From Euperipatoides rowelli (Eukaryota; Onychophora; Udeonychophora; Euonychophora; Peripatopsidae): 27,478 bases of DNA. The notes below the pieces were generated by a model. It was not told the DNA's origin. It made no database searches and saw nothing but the letters and a program-made list of their open reading frames with translations. How positions within the stretch are numbered: position 1 is the stretch's first letter; each line of letters begins with the position of its first letter. Positions 9,636 to 19,501 of this stretch are shown piece by piece. The position numbers were made by a program, and so were the translations under genes. The DNA is taken from assembly GCA_003024985.2 (NCBI GenBank), contig PXIH01S0000831.1, one strand, 5' to 3'.

Positions 9636-9987
9636 ACCAAATAAGTGGGCCACTAATTTCTTGGTCAAAGTTAGATAAAATAAGCCATCGTTAAACAAGT
9701 TCACCATCACCCCTCTTAAATTTTTTGGTAACTCTGAAAAAAAAAAAAAAGCAAGCTGTGCCACATAAGTGTGCATCCCAATTACTAGTTTTTACCTCTA
9801 AGATTCATGAGAGTTTATGTAACCCAAATAAATGCACCATTTTGAAAAACAGACTTTAATAATTCTATCCAAGCAAGTTCGCCTGGGCAGTTTTGCAATG
9901 CATTGTGGTGAATCTAAGGTTCACTAGCATGGAGTTACCCCCTTTTCCTCCGAACAAATGATGAGTGCCCATGCACACTTATTTGGC
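9636..9987. repeat. Three copies of a CCAAATAAGTG-type motif, two direct and one inverted
   Basis: ACCAAATAAGTGGGCCAC (9636-9653), GCCACATAAGTGTGCATCCC (9760-9779) and, on the minus strand, GCCAAATAAGTGTGCATGGG (9987-9968) share one core. The outer two are in inverted orientation and could be the ends of a roughly 350-bp element; the middle copy is direct with the first. Identity is too short to name a family. Confidence 0.45.
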
Positions 9988-11119
9988 AGTCTATGGTACT
10001 TTTCATAAGATAATACGTCTACCGGTCTTCTAAAAAAAAAGCATGCTAATGAATATGACAAGTTGAAAGCCTCCGATGTTGAGCTCGTTTATACTTCTAT
10101 GCAAATTTAACCATTGCATAAAATATGGATTGCCCATCATAAGATCATGTGCCTGTTGCTGTTGGACATGCTCAATTAGACGTACAATGATCCATTATCC
10201 ATAATTATTGAAAAATCCAATATGTATGCAGATCTATGCGTTTGTATCAGTCTTGTTTAGCCATGGAATCAATCGTATAGGTTTTATAATTAGTGTTAGG
10301 CACACTGTTCTTGTACATTAATTTAGTTGGATTACATCGTCTTTGAAAATGAATTTTCGTGAAGAGTAAAACTAAAACAATTTGTACAATACTAGAAGTT
10401 TATTGGTATTTATTTAGAAACTTATTAAAATAAAAAACGGAACCATAACAAGTGTTGGGGGGTGGAAAGGAATTTGATTGGTTATTGCATCTAGCGATTT
10501 GATTGATTGTGGCCAAAACATGCAGAAAACTATGAACAAATTTATGCACACATCTCTCGTTTATGAGACGGATCAAAGTGACTTGTTTTGTAAAAGCATA
10601 AATGGACCTTTACAATTCAATCTGTAAATGCTTAATGCTAACTTTACATCTTACGTTTCGTTGAGATTTTTAATACATGGGAAATGAATCACTTGTTGTA
10701 CAGTAACTCTTGGATAGATATTTTATTTTCCATGCTCTATAAATGTACATATAAAAAAAGACCAACCAATGGAAAAGACAAAACTGATCAGTCTAAGTCC
10801 ACACAACTTCTTTTTGTTCCCCATTAAATTGTGAAATCAAGGAATTATTGGATTGAACATCTTTTGGTATTTAAAAAAAAAAAAAAAAAAAATTTATTTT
10901 AATGTACTGTAAACTATTTGCAACAAAGAATAATAATTGTAAAATCACTAAATTAGTGGGAGAGGGGCGAAAAGGCTCAAGCCTATAAGTCCACTAATCA
11001 GAAATTAAGACTCGTAGCAAATGTTTATACATTACTGTACAATACATACTATAATCAGCTCTATAGTATTCTTTTTATGTTACATTGATTCGTGCATGTG
11101 GGAATTCTATTGTCTTTTT
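9988..11119. other. AT-rich stretch, no gene seen
   Basis: There are no coding frames. It contains an A20 tract at 10873-10892 and a few TACAGTA/TACTGTA heptamers near 10700, 10905 and 11034. Confidence 0.65.
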
Positions 11120-11210
11120 ATGTTGTTTACTTACCGTAATGGGCCTTTGCTATTTATTAGCAAAGGTGGCATTAACGTAATCTGATTAATTACAAGATTG
11201 TAAACAACAT
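11120..11210. repeat. Hairpin 1 of a cluster of three stem-loops
   Basis: ATGTTGTTTAC (11120-11130) pairs with GTAAACAACAT (11200-11210). Inside, CCTTTGC (11144-11150) pairs with GCAAAGG (11160-11166), and the intervening TTACCGTAATG/CATTAACGTAA parts also largely pair, with one asymmetric bulge of about 20 bases. The whole 91 bases can fold into one long imperfect hairpin. Confidence 0.7.
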
Positions 11211-11273
11211 GCAAATCTATCGCCTTTCTCACATTTGTGAATTAAAGATAAATCATGCATGTATCCGTAATTA

Positions 11274-11317
11274 GCATGTGTGGGCGCTCTTGATTATTTA
11301 AGAGCGTACACACATGC
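11274..11317. repeat. Hairpin 2 of the cluster
   Basis: GCATGTGTG (11274-11282) pairs with CACACATGC (11309-11317). After a two-base internal mismatch, CGCTCTT (11285-11291) pairs with AAGAGCG (11300-11306) around an 8-base loop. That is sixteen paired positions in a 44-base span. Confidence 0.8.
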
Positions 11318-11330
11318 CTCGTAGTCCTTT

Positions 11331-11364
11331 CTCGTTGGTAATGACTTGCAGTCATTGCAACGAG
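11331..11364. repeat. Hairpin 3 of the cluster
   Basis: CTCGTTG (11331-11337) pairs with CAACGAG (11358-11364), and AATGACT pairs with AGTCATT further in, around a TGC loop and a small bulge. Only 13 bases separate it from hairpin 2. Confidence 0.8.
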
Positions 11365-12360
11365 TCCATTGTATTCTGTGGCTGGTTGACTGAAGTCGAT
11401 CCAATGAGTTTAGTTTATTTGCTGTAAATAGTTTTAGTTTGTATGTCAGCGAGTGGCTTATGTGATTTAACCAGTCTGGTGTCTGTAGCAAAAATAAAAA
11501 TATGCTTTAGACTTTTTATTTATAAAATATATTCTGGCCTCCAGTTTATCCATTTGTTATTTTCCTACCTGCAACAAGAAGTTTAAAGTTAATTATTATT
11601 ACAGCATCGTCCCTCCTGAGTTCCAGTCTTTTAGCAGCACTCTTCATTTTCATCTCCTCTCCAAACAATTATTATTATCAACTTTTTATTTATTCATTAT
11701 AATACACACTGTACATTTATTAGCCACATTTTGTTTTAATTACACTAATTAGAATTGTGGCCTAAATGTTCATCTTTAAAATTATATAGCCTATACTATA
11801 GAAATTATGACTTAGAGTGTAGGCTATACAGTACATTATACTGCATCTTACAGTTTTAAATCCTGACAGAATAGGCCTATCTTTATTCCATACTTTCAAA
11901 ATAAAATAGGCGCTCTTTGTTTCTCAAAATACACTTGATATTAAACACCTACAATATATTTTGTGTATTGTATATAATACAGTATGGTACATGCCCCAAA
12001 GCAGAATGGTTTTCATCTTTCTGCAACAGATTGTGAAAAAACCAAAAATTGTCTGCAAGCATTTAGATTTAAATATCTTAGATTTAAGTTTAGCCGTGGA
12101 TACATCAGTCGAGAAAAAATTAATTATACTTCCACTGGTTGCGGACTTGTATTTTACAGAAACGCTAGGATGCTGCCTCAAATGATGAATTTAGGTTTTC
12201 AGTAAAATTTTCTCTGAGCAAGCTAAACTAACAACTCGATCAAGAGAGGCAGCCATTTCTGCAGAAGGAAGGGGCAGCTGGACATGCACGGTAGCAAGCC
12301 AGCTCAGAGACTAGTGGCTGTCTGATCGGCTCCGCATTATCCTAACATTGAATTTGATCC
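11365..12360. other. Intergenic stretch, no recognised gene
   Basis: Mostly AT-rich. About 12225-12340 is noticeably more GC-rich (GGCAGCC, GGGGCAGCTGG, AGCCAGCTCAG) and contains the 10-bp palindrome TTCTGCAGAA. Overlapping short frames near 11960-12205 show no recognisable protein and use opposite strands equally well, so I do not call a gene. Confidence 0.55.
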
Positions 12361-12649
12361 TAAAATAAAACTAATAAATGAATATATTTAATAGAAAATA
12401 GGTCAGAAAATCCGTTTCATGCATTTGATGAAGGAAATGCTATTTTATTATTACGTTAATGCAAAAAATGGTCTTAAGCCTATAGTTTGACTCCAAAAGA
12501 GGGCGCCAAAAGACCCTTATTGTATCATCGTAAAGCCATAGATCTAATTCATAAAGTATGTATAGGAGATTAATTGTAAAATGGTGCACAAAAACGGATT
12601 TCTGACCCATTTTCTATTTAAATATATTCATTTATTAGTTTTATTTTAT
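12361..12649. mobile_element. Inverted-repeat element (MITE-like), 57-bp arms
   Basis: The left arm, 12361-12417 (starting TAAAATAAAACTAATAAATG and ending TCCGTTT), is matched by the complement of about 12591-12649, with only a few differences and one or two single-base indels over about 57 bases. The centre of about 170 bases has no open frame and contains GAGGGCGCCAAAAGACCC. High arm identity implies fairly recent insertion or ongoing correction. Flanking target duplication could not be identified and the superfamily is unassigned. Confidence 0.7.
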
Positions 12650-13011
12650 TCGTTTATCGCCCACGTAATTTTTTTATTAAACTGTAAAAAAATGTTTAAT
12701 TTTGACAGAAAATAATTTTACTGCGCAGCCAATTATTTTTACACGGAAGCGATTATTCTGTAGCCGTAATTTTAGTTTACAGGTGGCCGATCTTTCTGCA
12801 GGCCTCCTTTCCGTTCTGCGACAATGTCGCCCATTGTTCTGCTTTGGGGGGTACATGCACAGTATGCAATGGAGAACTGTCGTGGGCTTTCGAGAACACA
12901 TTTTGAAGTTTCCCTGAAATTTGGAAGACCATTGTTAAAACTTCCGTTAGTTTAAATGGGAAGCCACCAGATCAATTTAATCCTTATTCCTATGTTTAAA
13001 AGTCATTGGTC
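12650..13011. other. Intergenic stretch with higher CpG, no recognised gene
   Basis: Several CpGs and a GC-richer core near 12780-12890 stand out from the background, and CCATTG/CAATGG form a short inverted pair at about 12832-12872. Frames of 71-74 codons on both strands show no family features. Confidence 0.5.
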
Positions 13012-13343
13012 GTCTATATCAGCGGCTCTCAACCTTTTTACATGTGAGGACCACTTTTCCAACTACATATAAGTTGCGGACCACCAGCTCACACACACAA
13101 ATAGATATGATTATTGGAAGACTTTTTTTTTGGGGGGTGGGGGAGGGGGGTAGGAGCACCAGCTTATAATGTAATATCACAATATCATAATCAATTGTTT
13201 TAGAAAGAATATGCCTATATTCAATTTCACAAGTTATTAATTAGTGGCCAAACTAAAAATGTAGGATTTTTTTTTAAATTGATAAAACAGCCAGGGACCA
13301 CTTGTGGTCCCCGGACCACAGGTTGGGAACCACTGGTCTATAT
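13012..13343. mobile_element. hAT-superfamily MITE with perfect 8-bp target-site duplication
   Basis: The element spans 13020-13335 (316 bp) and is flanked on both sides by GTCTATAT (13012-13019 and 13336-13343), an exact 8-bp duplication typical of hAT insertions. The left end CAGCGGCTCTCAACCTTTTT and the complement of the right end, CAGTGGTTCCCAACCT, are the familiar hAT terminal signature. Subterminal GGACCAC motifs repeat near both ends (about 13048, 13078, 13296 and 13312). It carries no transposase frame, so it would need an enzyme supplied from elsewhere. A G-rich run lies inside at 13131-13152. Confidence 0.93.
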
Positions 13344-13931
13344 AACCAAATAGACCAGAGAATAGCAAGATAGAAGAAAATTTCACCACTAGATGGTAGT
13401 TTTTGGAATATTTTAATTACTTAGATTCTAATAAATGATAAAACATTTATTTGTAGTATTTTATTATTGTAATATTTCCTTATATTAAAAATAAATGTTA
13501 ATGAAATTTCTATTATACAGTAATTGTCAATTGAATAGATCAGTTTAATTTTTCTGAAAACGACCGTATAACCAAATTGTTTCATTCCTTTTATTGATAT
13601 TTCCATTCAGCCTATTTTATTAGTTTTGAAAAACTATTAATATAGTGTTTAACATTGAAATCTTTTATTATTTGTTTAATCATCCTGTTTATAAATAATG
13701 CCTTTAATTACCGGTAGTTAAAATTTTAAATTCTTGTAATTTTAAGAGATGTGAAAGTTTGAATTGTTATTCCAAACTAATAGCATATTGTGTTAATTTT
13801 TATTTCATAATGTTTATCTTTGGTTCATCTGATCAGCTTTGTAAATTGTTTATTTTTCAATTCTTGTAGATAAATTAATAAAATATGTTTGCTAGAGTGT
13901 AATTCCCTTTTTTTAAAAAAAATAAAATAAA
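13344..13931. other. AT-rich stretch, no gene seen
   Basis: It contains a T7A8 self-complementary tract at 13908-13922 and a short A/T-rich run directly before the SINE, which may be its insertion target. Confidence 0.65.
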
Positions 13932-14038
13932 GGGGGACAGTTTGGTGTAGTGGCAGAGCTCTCGCCCACTGACCAAAGATAGTCAGTTCGAATCCTACTG
14001 TCAGAACTTGGTATCTTATCACAAAAAAAAATAAAAAA
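13932..14038 (+). mobile_element. tRNA-derived SINE or tRNA retropseudogene
   Basis: An RNA polymerase III box A, TGGTGTAGTGG (13943-13953), fits TRGYNNARNNG. Box B, AGTTCGAATCC (13985-13995), fits GGTTCRANNCC with one change. Their spacing is normal for tRNA. GACAGT at 13936 can pair with ACTGTC at 13997 as an acceptor-like stem, but the T-arm pairs poorly, so this is not a working tRNA. About 24 bases of unrelated tail then lead into an A-rich 3' end (14021-14040). The A-rich flanks hide any target duplication. Short antisense frames across it are by-products. Confidence 0.75.
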
Positions 14039-14040
14039 TA

Positions 14041-14248
14041 AATGTGGTGGTTAATGTGGGAGCCCATTATAAAATTTTAACAGCTCACCACTATGCTGAA
14101 TAGTATAATGTTCTTAAAAATATATTTTTTTCAAAACAATTTTTGGCACAAGCTTTCACTATTTAGAAAAAAAAATTAAAATATACAGTACTGGTACATG
14201 ATAATTTTTTTTTTTGCTATAGGCTAAACTCTATAAATAGGTATGGTG
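14041..14248. other. AT-rich stretch up to the gap
   Basis: There is no gene. GTGGTG (about 14044) and CACCAC (about 14087) form a small inverted pair. The sequence breaks off at the N run. Confidence 0.6.
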
Positions 14249-14381
14249 NNNNNNNNNNNNNNNNNNNNNNNNNNNNNNNNNNNNNNNNNNNNNNNNNNNN
14301 NNNNNNNNNNNNNNNNNNNNNNNNNNNNNNNNNNNNNNNNNNNNNNNNNNNNNNNNNNNNNNNNNNNNNNNNNNNNNNNNN
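14249..14381. other. Assembly gap (133 N)
   Basis: The run of N is unbroken. Its true length is unknown; it falls two bases before the LTR-like block, which suggests that a repeat caused the break. A frame that appears to cross it is meaningless. Confidence 0.99.
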
Positions 14382-15079
14382 TTTGTAATGAGGTCATAGT
14401 TGTATCCCTAATTAGGAATACAACTGTGTCTCATCATAAGCTACACACAGCTAGCTACATAACCTAGCAAGGAGCTGTGGAGTTTGTTCCACAGACAATA
14501 TTACATGTTATTAGTATACTAGCCTACAGCTAGTATTAGCATATCACCATCTTATGTACTATCCAATAATGTCATGATCAGCCATACCCAAAAGAGTGTG
14601 AGAGGAGAGAGAATCATAATTATCAGAACTGTCAGTGTTGCCATGACAACACAAGATTGGTCTAGGCTAAGTAGGACTATTATCTTAGCCTAGCCCCAAA
14701 ACTATTTCTTACCTTTGGTTTGCCAAGAACTTTGGGCAAAGACTGCCTAATAACATCCTTTGGGTACAATCATGGCTGCCTACTTACCAATATTCGTTTT
14801 TCCTTGTCACCTATTGCACCCTGATCATAGTGGGCAGGAAGTTGGGCTACCACCAAAGAGAGGCTTCTGTCCTACCTGAGGCTCCAACCATGTGCACTAC
14901 CAAATGAGTTGTCCAGGAACTTTGGAGACCTGACATGTCCTGCCAGGGAAGTAGCCTAGAAATTGCTTGGCTGGCCATTGCTCAGCCTCTTGCTCCTGGG
15001 TTGCTGTAAGTTACTGACGATCTGTATAGGAGGCAAAGCCAACCCAAAAGAAAGCAGAAGCAGCAGCTTGACCAGAGTA

Positions 15080-15119
15080 GCAGCCTAGGAGGAAGAGCAG
15101 CCTAGGAGGAAGAGCAGCC
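15080..15119. repeat. 17-bp tandem duplication inside the LTR-like block
   Basis: GCAGCCTAGGAGGAAGA occurs twice in a row exactly (15080-15113), followed by a partial third copy GCAGCC. Tandem copies of this kind are common in LTR U3 regions, but no enhancer role is shown. Confidence 0.85.
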
Positions 15120-15397
15120 ATTACCAGCTACCAAGAAAAACTGTTACCCAATTTCCAGCCAGAGTATCCAGATAATGTGCAAGGCTACACATAAGAAGTC
15201 ATCCTGAAAGTAAGATCTTCCCATTAGTGTTAGGCAGCCATGATTGCCCATAATTATCCTAATTACTGAAAACCTCTCTCTCTCACCACCTAATAAGAAA
15301 TATCCTTGCTGATCCCCTATTTTTTTATCACAATATTGCCACAATAATAATTACCTTACTGTAATTTTGTTTGTCTTATTAGAGTCCAGTGGACACT

Positions 15398-15403
15398 AAT
15401 AAA
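15398..15403 (+). terminator. AATAAA signal near the end of the LTR-like block
   Basis: This is a canonical hexamer followed by ACATGTTTTTTG, then a TTGTCTGTGTTG stretch, the arrangement of an LTR polyadenylation site. It supports plus-strand orientation of the element. Confidence 0.4.
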
Positions 15404-15451
15404 ATACATGTTTTTTGCCACCATACTTAGTTGTCTGTGTTGCTCATTACA

Positions 15452-18400
15452 TTCGTCTCACCACTGCATAATCATCATTCGTGGGGGTTCCCAATAGGCC
15501 ATGCTGCAAACGCCAAGACTAACCTTGTCACAACTTTAGGGCCAATTGAATTAGAAATTTTTGTAATCACATAATCAATTTTCCCTAACTAATCCTGTCT
15601 AAATTAGCCACACTCGCACATTCTGATGCTATTTGTTTAAGGCTTATTTGCAAATACTGAATGAAAGTTACTTTGGACTTACAGTATATGTAAGTGTTCA
15701 TCTAATTGCATCTATAATAAGTATACCCCTAGCAGTTGTCCCGGATTATGAACTGACTAAAGATACATATAAAAAATATAACTTGTAATAGAAATAGAAT
15801 GGTACTTATGATTTCACTCTAGATCACTTTGGCATTAGGCTAGCGGTCCTAATTACTAATAATAAAAAAATAAACATAATATAAAATACTCAGACTGAAC
15901 TTTAGATTCACACTATTTATTAAGATCACACTGTTATCTGTGTCAAGAATATAATGGTTGACCTTAATATATAGCCTACTGTAATATAATAGACAAGTAA
16001 ATAATTATAGAAATAGCCAGTTTGAATTATAACCTAAAGACAGAGTTTAGACTAGAATTTTTTTTTTTAATATCAGTTTGGCGAATTTCATTGAAAATCT
16101 ATTAGCCAAATATTAAAACAAGTAGCCAAGTTTTTGGCAGGCTATATACAGTAAAATATTGTAAATTAGTTGTAAATGATTGGGATCTTCATCTACTGTA
16201 TAATGGTTTTACAGATAGATCCCCTGTCAATGCTACAAATCATAAGAGTGAATTTATAAATTTAGACTACCCTAAATGACATTTTTATTTAATTTTTAAT
16301 CATTCATAAAAATGTTTATCTTTAAAGCATAAATTTTTCAATTTTGATTTAAAGACAATTATAATACTAGAGCGTTTAGCAAGTCATACCACAAAGCACA
16401 GGACAGGCCAAGTTATGGTAGCTGAAACTGAATTTTAGCTTGCTGATGACATAGGCTAAATATCAGTAAACCATCACTGCTATCAATTTATTAAATACTA
16501 CATTTATTGGTTTAAATAACACGATTTTAAAAAGTAATGATTTGTAACAATTTTATTTTAAAATACCATAGTAGCCTAGTATAAAATTTAAACAGTGTCG
16601 TAAAATTGAAATCTTGATACGAGAGAAAATAATAATGTCAACACCAAAGACTCTAATAATATCATTTCTCAATTTGGCAAATGCAATGTATAGGACATTA
16701 GCTTTTTTCAAAGACTAGGTGGCATTTGGTGAAAATGCGAGTGCTAGTCTAAACCTTGGTCAGGTGTATAATATATACTGGTAAATGAAATAGGTAAAAA
16801 TAAATATACTGTATATAGCCTGTAGCAAAGAAATATATACAGTATCTACTGTATCTAGCCTATAAACCAAAATGTTTCAACTATACAAGAAAGGTAAAAT
16901 ACATAAAAATATAAACATTGACCATTAGCATTACCTACTAATGGCTAAAAAGATAATTCGAAGTAACTTAAAGGAATGTTTATATACAGTATATATGGTC
17001 AGGTAGAAGATTCATTTGTTACCAATCTGATGTCGTTCAGGATGATTATTATCTGAACACCTATTTTATTTATACACCTATCATGCTCTAAGCTTATACT
17101 TTTTGAGCATAGTTAACTCCCTAAACTAGGGATTTATTAGTGATTTCTTATTAGCTTAATCTCATAAAAAGATATAACGTTATAGAAACTCACTATTACT
17201 CTAGTTCGGTTATTTTAGTATATTACTGTAACTGCTGCAGAGGTTTGATGCTGTACATAACTTATAAAATGAATTTTGGAACAATAAAAATGATCAAAAT
17301 TCTTTTTTTTTTTTAAAAAAAAGGAAATGATTGTTCATAATGGCCTTTTTTAAAAAACTAAAAATTAATAAAATAAATAAAAACTGACATGATAACCTAC
17401 CTTTAATCCTGTTAATCCAAGAAAAGAGAGAGGTTGTGTGTGGAAAGGGGTTGAAGCCAGTATTTAAGACCATGCTTAGATTACTATAAAAATATTTAAT
17501 TTCTTGCATATTTTAATAAGATTACAGAAGATTTAAAGTACCCTAATACAAAATCAATATCTTTTTACTTGTTGCTTCCTAAAATCTAGTTACCTGAGTT
17601 GAGCATTCAAAGTTTGGTTTTGGGGAGTGGAACTAACCCATTTTTTTTTAAGTGGATAATCATCCCCCGAAAACACACTAACGGGGAAGACTCAGGTTGA
17701 ACCAGAAATGCTAATATTAAATAGTTGTATACAGTAGGCTACATTGAGGTTTGGAATACAAGTGAATTTATGTAAACAGTTACAGTATAGCCTATACAGT
17801 TAAAAAATTAATCAGGACAATATTTATTGTTTTTATAAAGACGGAAATGTTTTTTTTCAATTTCAAAAGTTTTTTTTTCCTAAGGTCAATCCTATTTCAA
17901 TTGGATGCTTGAAATGGTTGGGATCATGTGATCTTTACCTGATTTCACAATTTAACGAGGGAAAAAAAAATCTCCAGACTTACAATCAGTTTTATCTTTT
18001 CCATTTATCAGTTGTAACGTTGCAGGATAACAGCAAGGGTCATAAGTACAGGAAGCCACATGGAGGAGAACCCAATGTTTCCAATAGTAAATGCAATTAG
18101 TCTGTAGCTTCGCTCCGGCTGGCCATACCAGAAAACTCACCTTACTACTCTCTGTCACCCCATGCTACTGTATATAAAATTCCAGTGATTGCCAACACAA
18201 CCATATAGATAAACAAAAAGACTCCACACATAGAGCGTACTGGTTAAGAGCAAAATGAAGGTTAGACGTTTATTTTCTAATCTGCTTGCAACAGGAAAAC
18301 CTTATATTATCAAACATGTCTAAACAATGTAATACAAGACAAATTACATCAAAAGATAGACAATTAGTGAAAAATCTCTTTATTTCTCTTTTTTATTCTC

Positions 18401-19475
18401 TCTTTAATTACCATAATTAATGAAGTATTGATTCAACGACTTGGAGCAACATCAATTGCTGCCCATTTGTATAGTTGATCAAGCTGTTAATTAGAAGTAA
18501 ACGCCGATTGATAACTTGCCAGCTTAGGCTCCATTCATCACACAGTCTATAATTATTTATGTACATTTTTAGAGCACGGCGAAAAAGAAAATATCTATCA
18601 ACAAGTTATAATGAATAACATTACTTATTCAAAATACAAAAAAAATATACAATCTATAATTTTTTTTTAGGCTTTATAAATATTAACTAAATTTCATAGT
18701 TAAAATACAAAATATTTTTTTTTAAAAATAGAAAATTCTTATAATACATATTTTAATTTTTAAAGTTATAAGTGCATGTCAAGATTATTCAAAATAAAAA
18801 TGTGAATAAAATTGTAGCTATAGTGAGTACTATTTTAGAGAGAATAATTTCAATACTAAAGAAAAAATAGTAAATATAATCAAGTAGGAGGCAAAATGAA
18901 AAGATATCAAAGTAATCAAAGATAAAAAAATAAGAGTAACGACATGGAAATATATACATAGGTTGTCATTTATTTGAAAAATATAGACAATAATGACACT
19001 GACTAAACAATTTTTAAAATTAAAGTAATTTTAGAATATACAGTAGGCTACATTACATTTTTGAATAAAGTAAATTGGCAGAAAATAAGATTGTGAAATT
19101 TTTTATAGTCCAATTTGAAAACGATAACATCAAAGTTATTAACTGCAAGGGGATGAAGAGGAGATTTGGTAAATAAGATTGTAAATAATGTCGATGCTTA
19201 TTCCAACTTTGTTTATTCAGATTAGGCTTATAAGCTTATTTTCTTTGATCATGATGATTGTTTTATGAAGATAGATTGCTTTCCTGTAAACAGCTTAGTA
19301 TATGCACAGCCCCCAGATGTCTGTTTCATTTAGTTTGGCATTTTTTACACTTCGTTATGTCTTTTCTCCATTTTTTAAATCTCAAAATATCTTTAGTGGT
19401 CTACTTCCAGTCTTGTGTCAAGATTTGTTCATTTCGTACTAGGATGTAGTAGGGTGCAGAATATGGCTGTGTTAA
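15452..19475. other. Long AT-rich stretch without a recognised gene
   Basis: No coding frame of substance was found. It holds many TACAGTA/TACTGTA and TAGGCTA/TAGCCTA heptamers (for example 15976, 16148, 16839-16855, 17729 and 19038), a T12A8 self-complementary tract at 17303-17322, and a strong-looking minus-strand donor AAG|GTGAGT near 18140 that has no matching exon frame. Confidence 0.6.
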
Positions 19476-19501
19476 TCAGTGTTTAAATATTTAAACACTG
19501 A
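19476..19501. repeat. Perfect 26-bp palindrome
   Basis: TCAGTGTTTAAAT (19476-19488) is followed directly by its exact complement ATTTAAACACTGA (19489-19501), with no spacer. Symmetry breaks at the next base on each side. It can form a cruciform and resembles a dimeric binding site, but no neighbour gene explains it. Confidence 0.9.

Larger units (their letters stand above)
14384..15451 (+). mobile_element. Probable solo LTR or LTR of a gap-truncated retrotransposon
   Basis: The block starts TGTAATGAG (14384-14392) and ends with its exact complement CTCATTACA (15443-15451), giving the TG...CA ends and short terminal inverted repeat usual for LTRs. It is 1,068 bp and visibly more GC-rich than both flanks. 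AATAAA at 15398-15403, followed by a GT/T-rich stretch, sits about 50 bases before the end, as expected for an R/U5 region. I see no gag-pol frame or clear primer-binding site after 15451 (TTCGTCTCACC..). The left target duplication is lost in the gap, and the two bases left there (TT) do not confirm a match. A DNA transposon with 9-bp ends is the main alternative. Confidence 0.45.

Noticed and set aside
11294-12205. Several short frames on both strands
   Set aside because: They are all under 90 codons, overlap in both directions, have no recognisable protein features, and part of the first covers a hairpin.
12677-12917. Paired frames of 71-74 codons on opposite strands
   Set aside because: They come from a GC-richer patch with fewer stops. 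Neither has codon or motif support over the other.
13825-14067. 80-codon minus-strand frame with a VGFELTIFG-type segment
   Set aside because: That segment is the antisense of tRNA box B (TTCGAATCC) in the SINE, a familiar spurious peptide.
14243-14467. 74-codon frame crossing the gap
   Set aside because: Forty-five of its codons are N, so it has no meaning.
15144-15344. 66-codon minus-strand frame in the LTR-like block
   Set aside because: There is no similarity to gag, pol or env-type proteins, and it runs against the orientation implied by the AATAAA.
18100-18240. Minus-strand exon ending at the AAG|GTGAGT donor near 18140
   Set aside because: No acceptor at a sensible distance and no open frame were found upstream on that strand; a lone donor motif is too weak.
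18236-18260. Possible tRNA or second SINE (TGGTTAAGAGC resembles box A)
   Set aside because: No box B follows within the required distance and no cloverleaf can be drawn.
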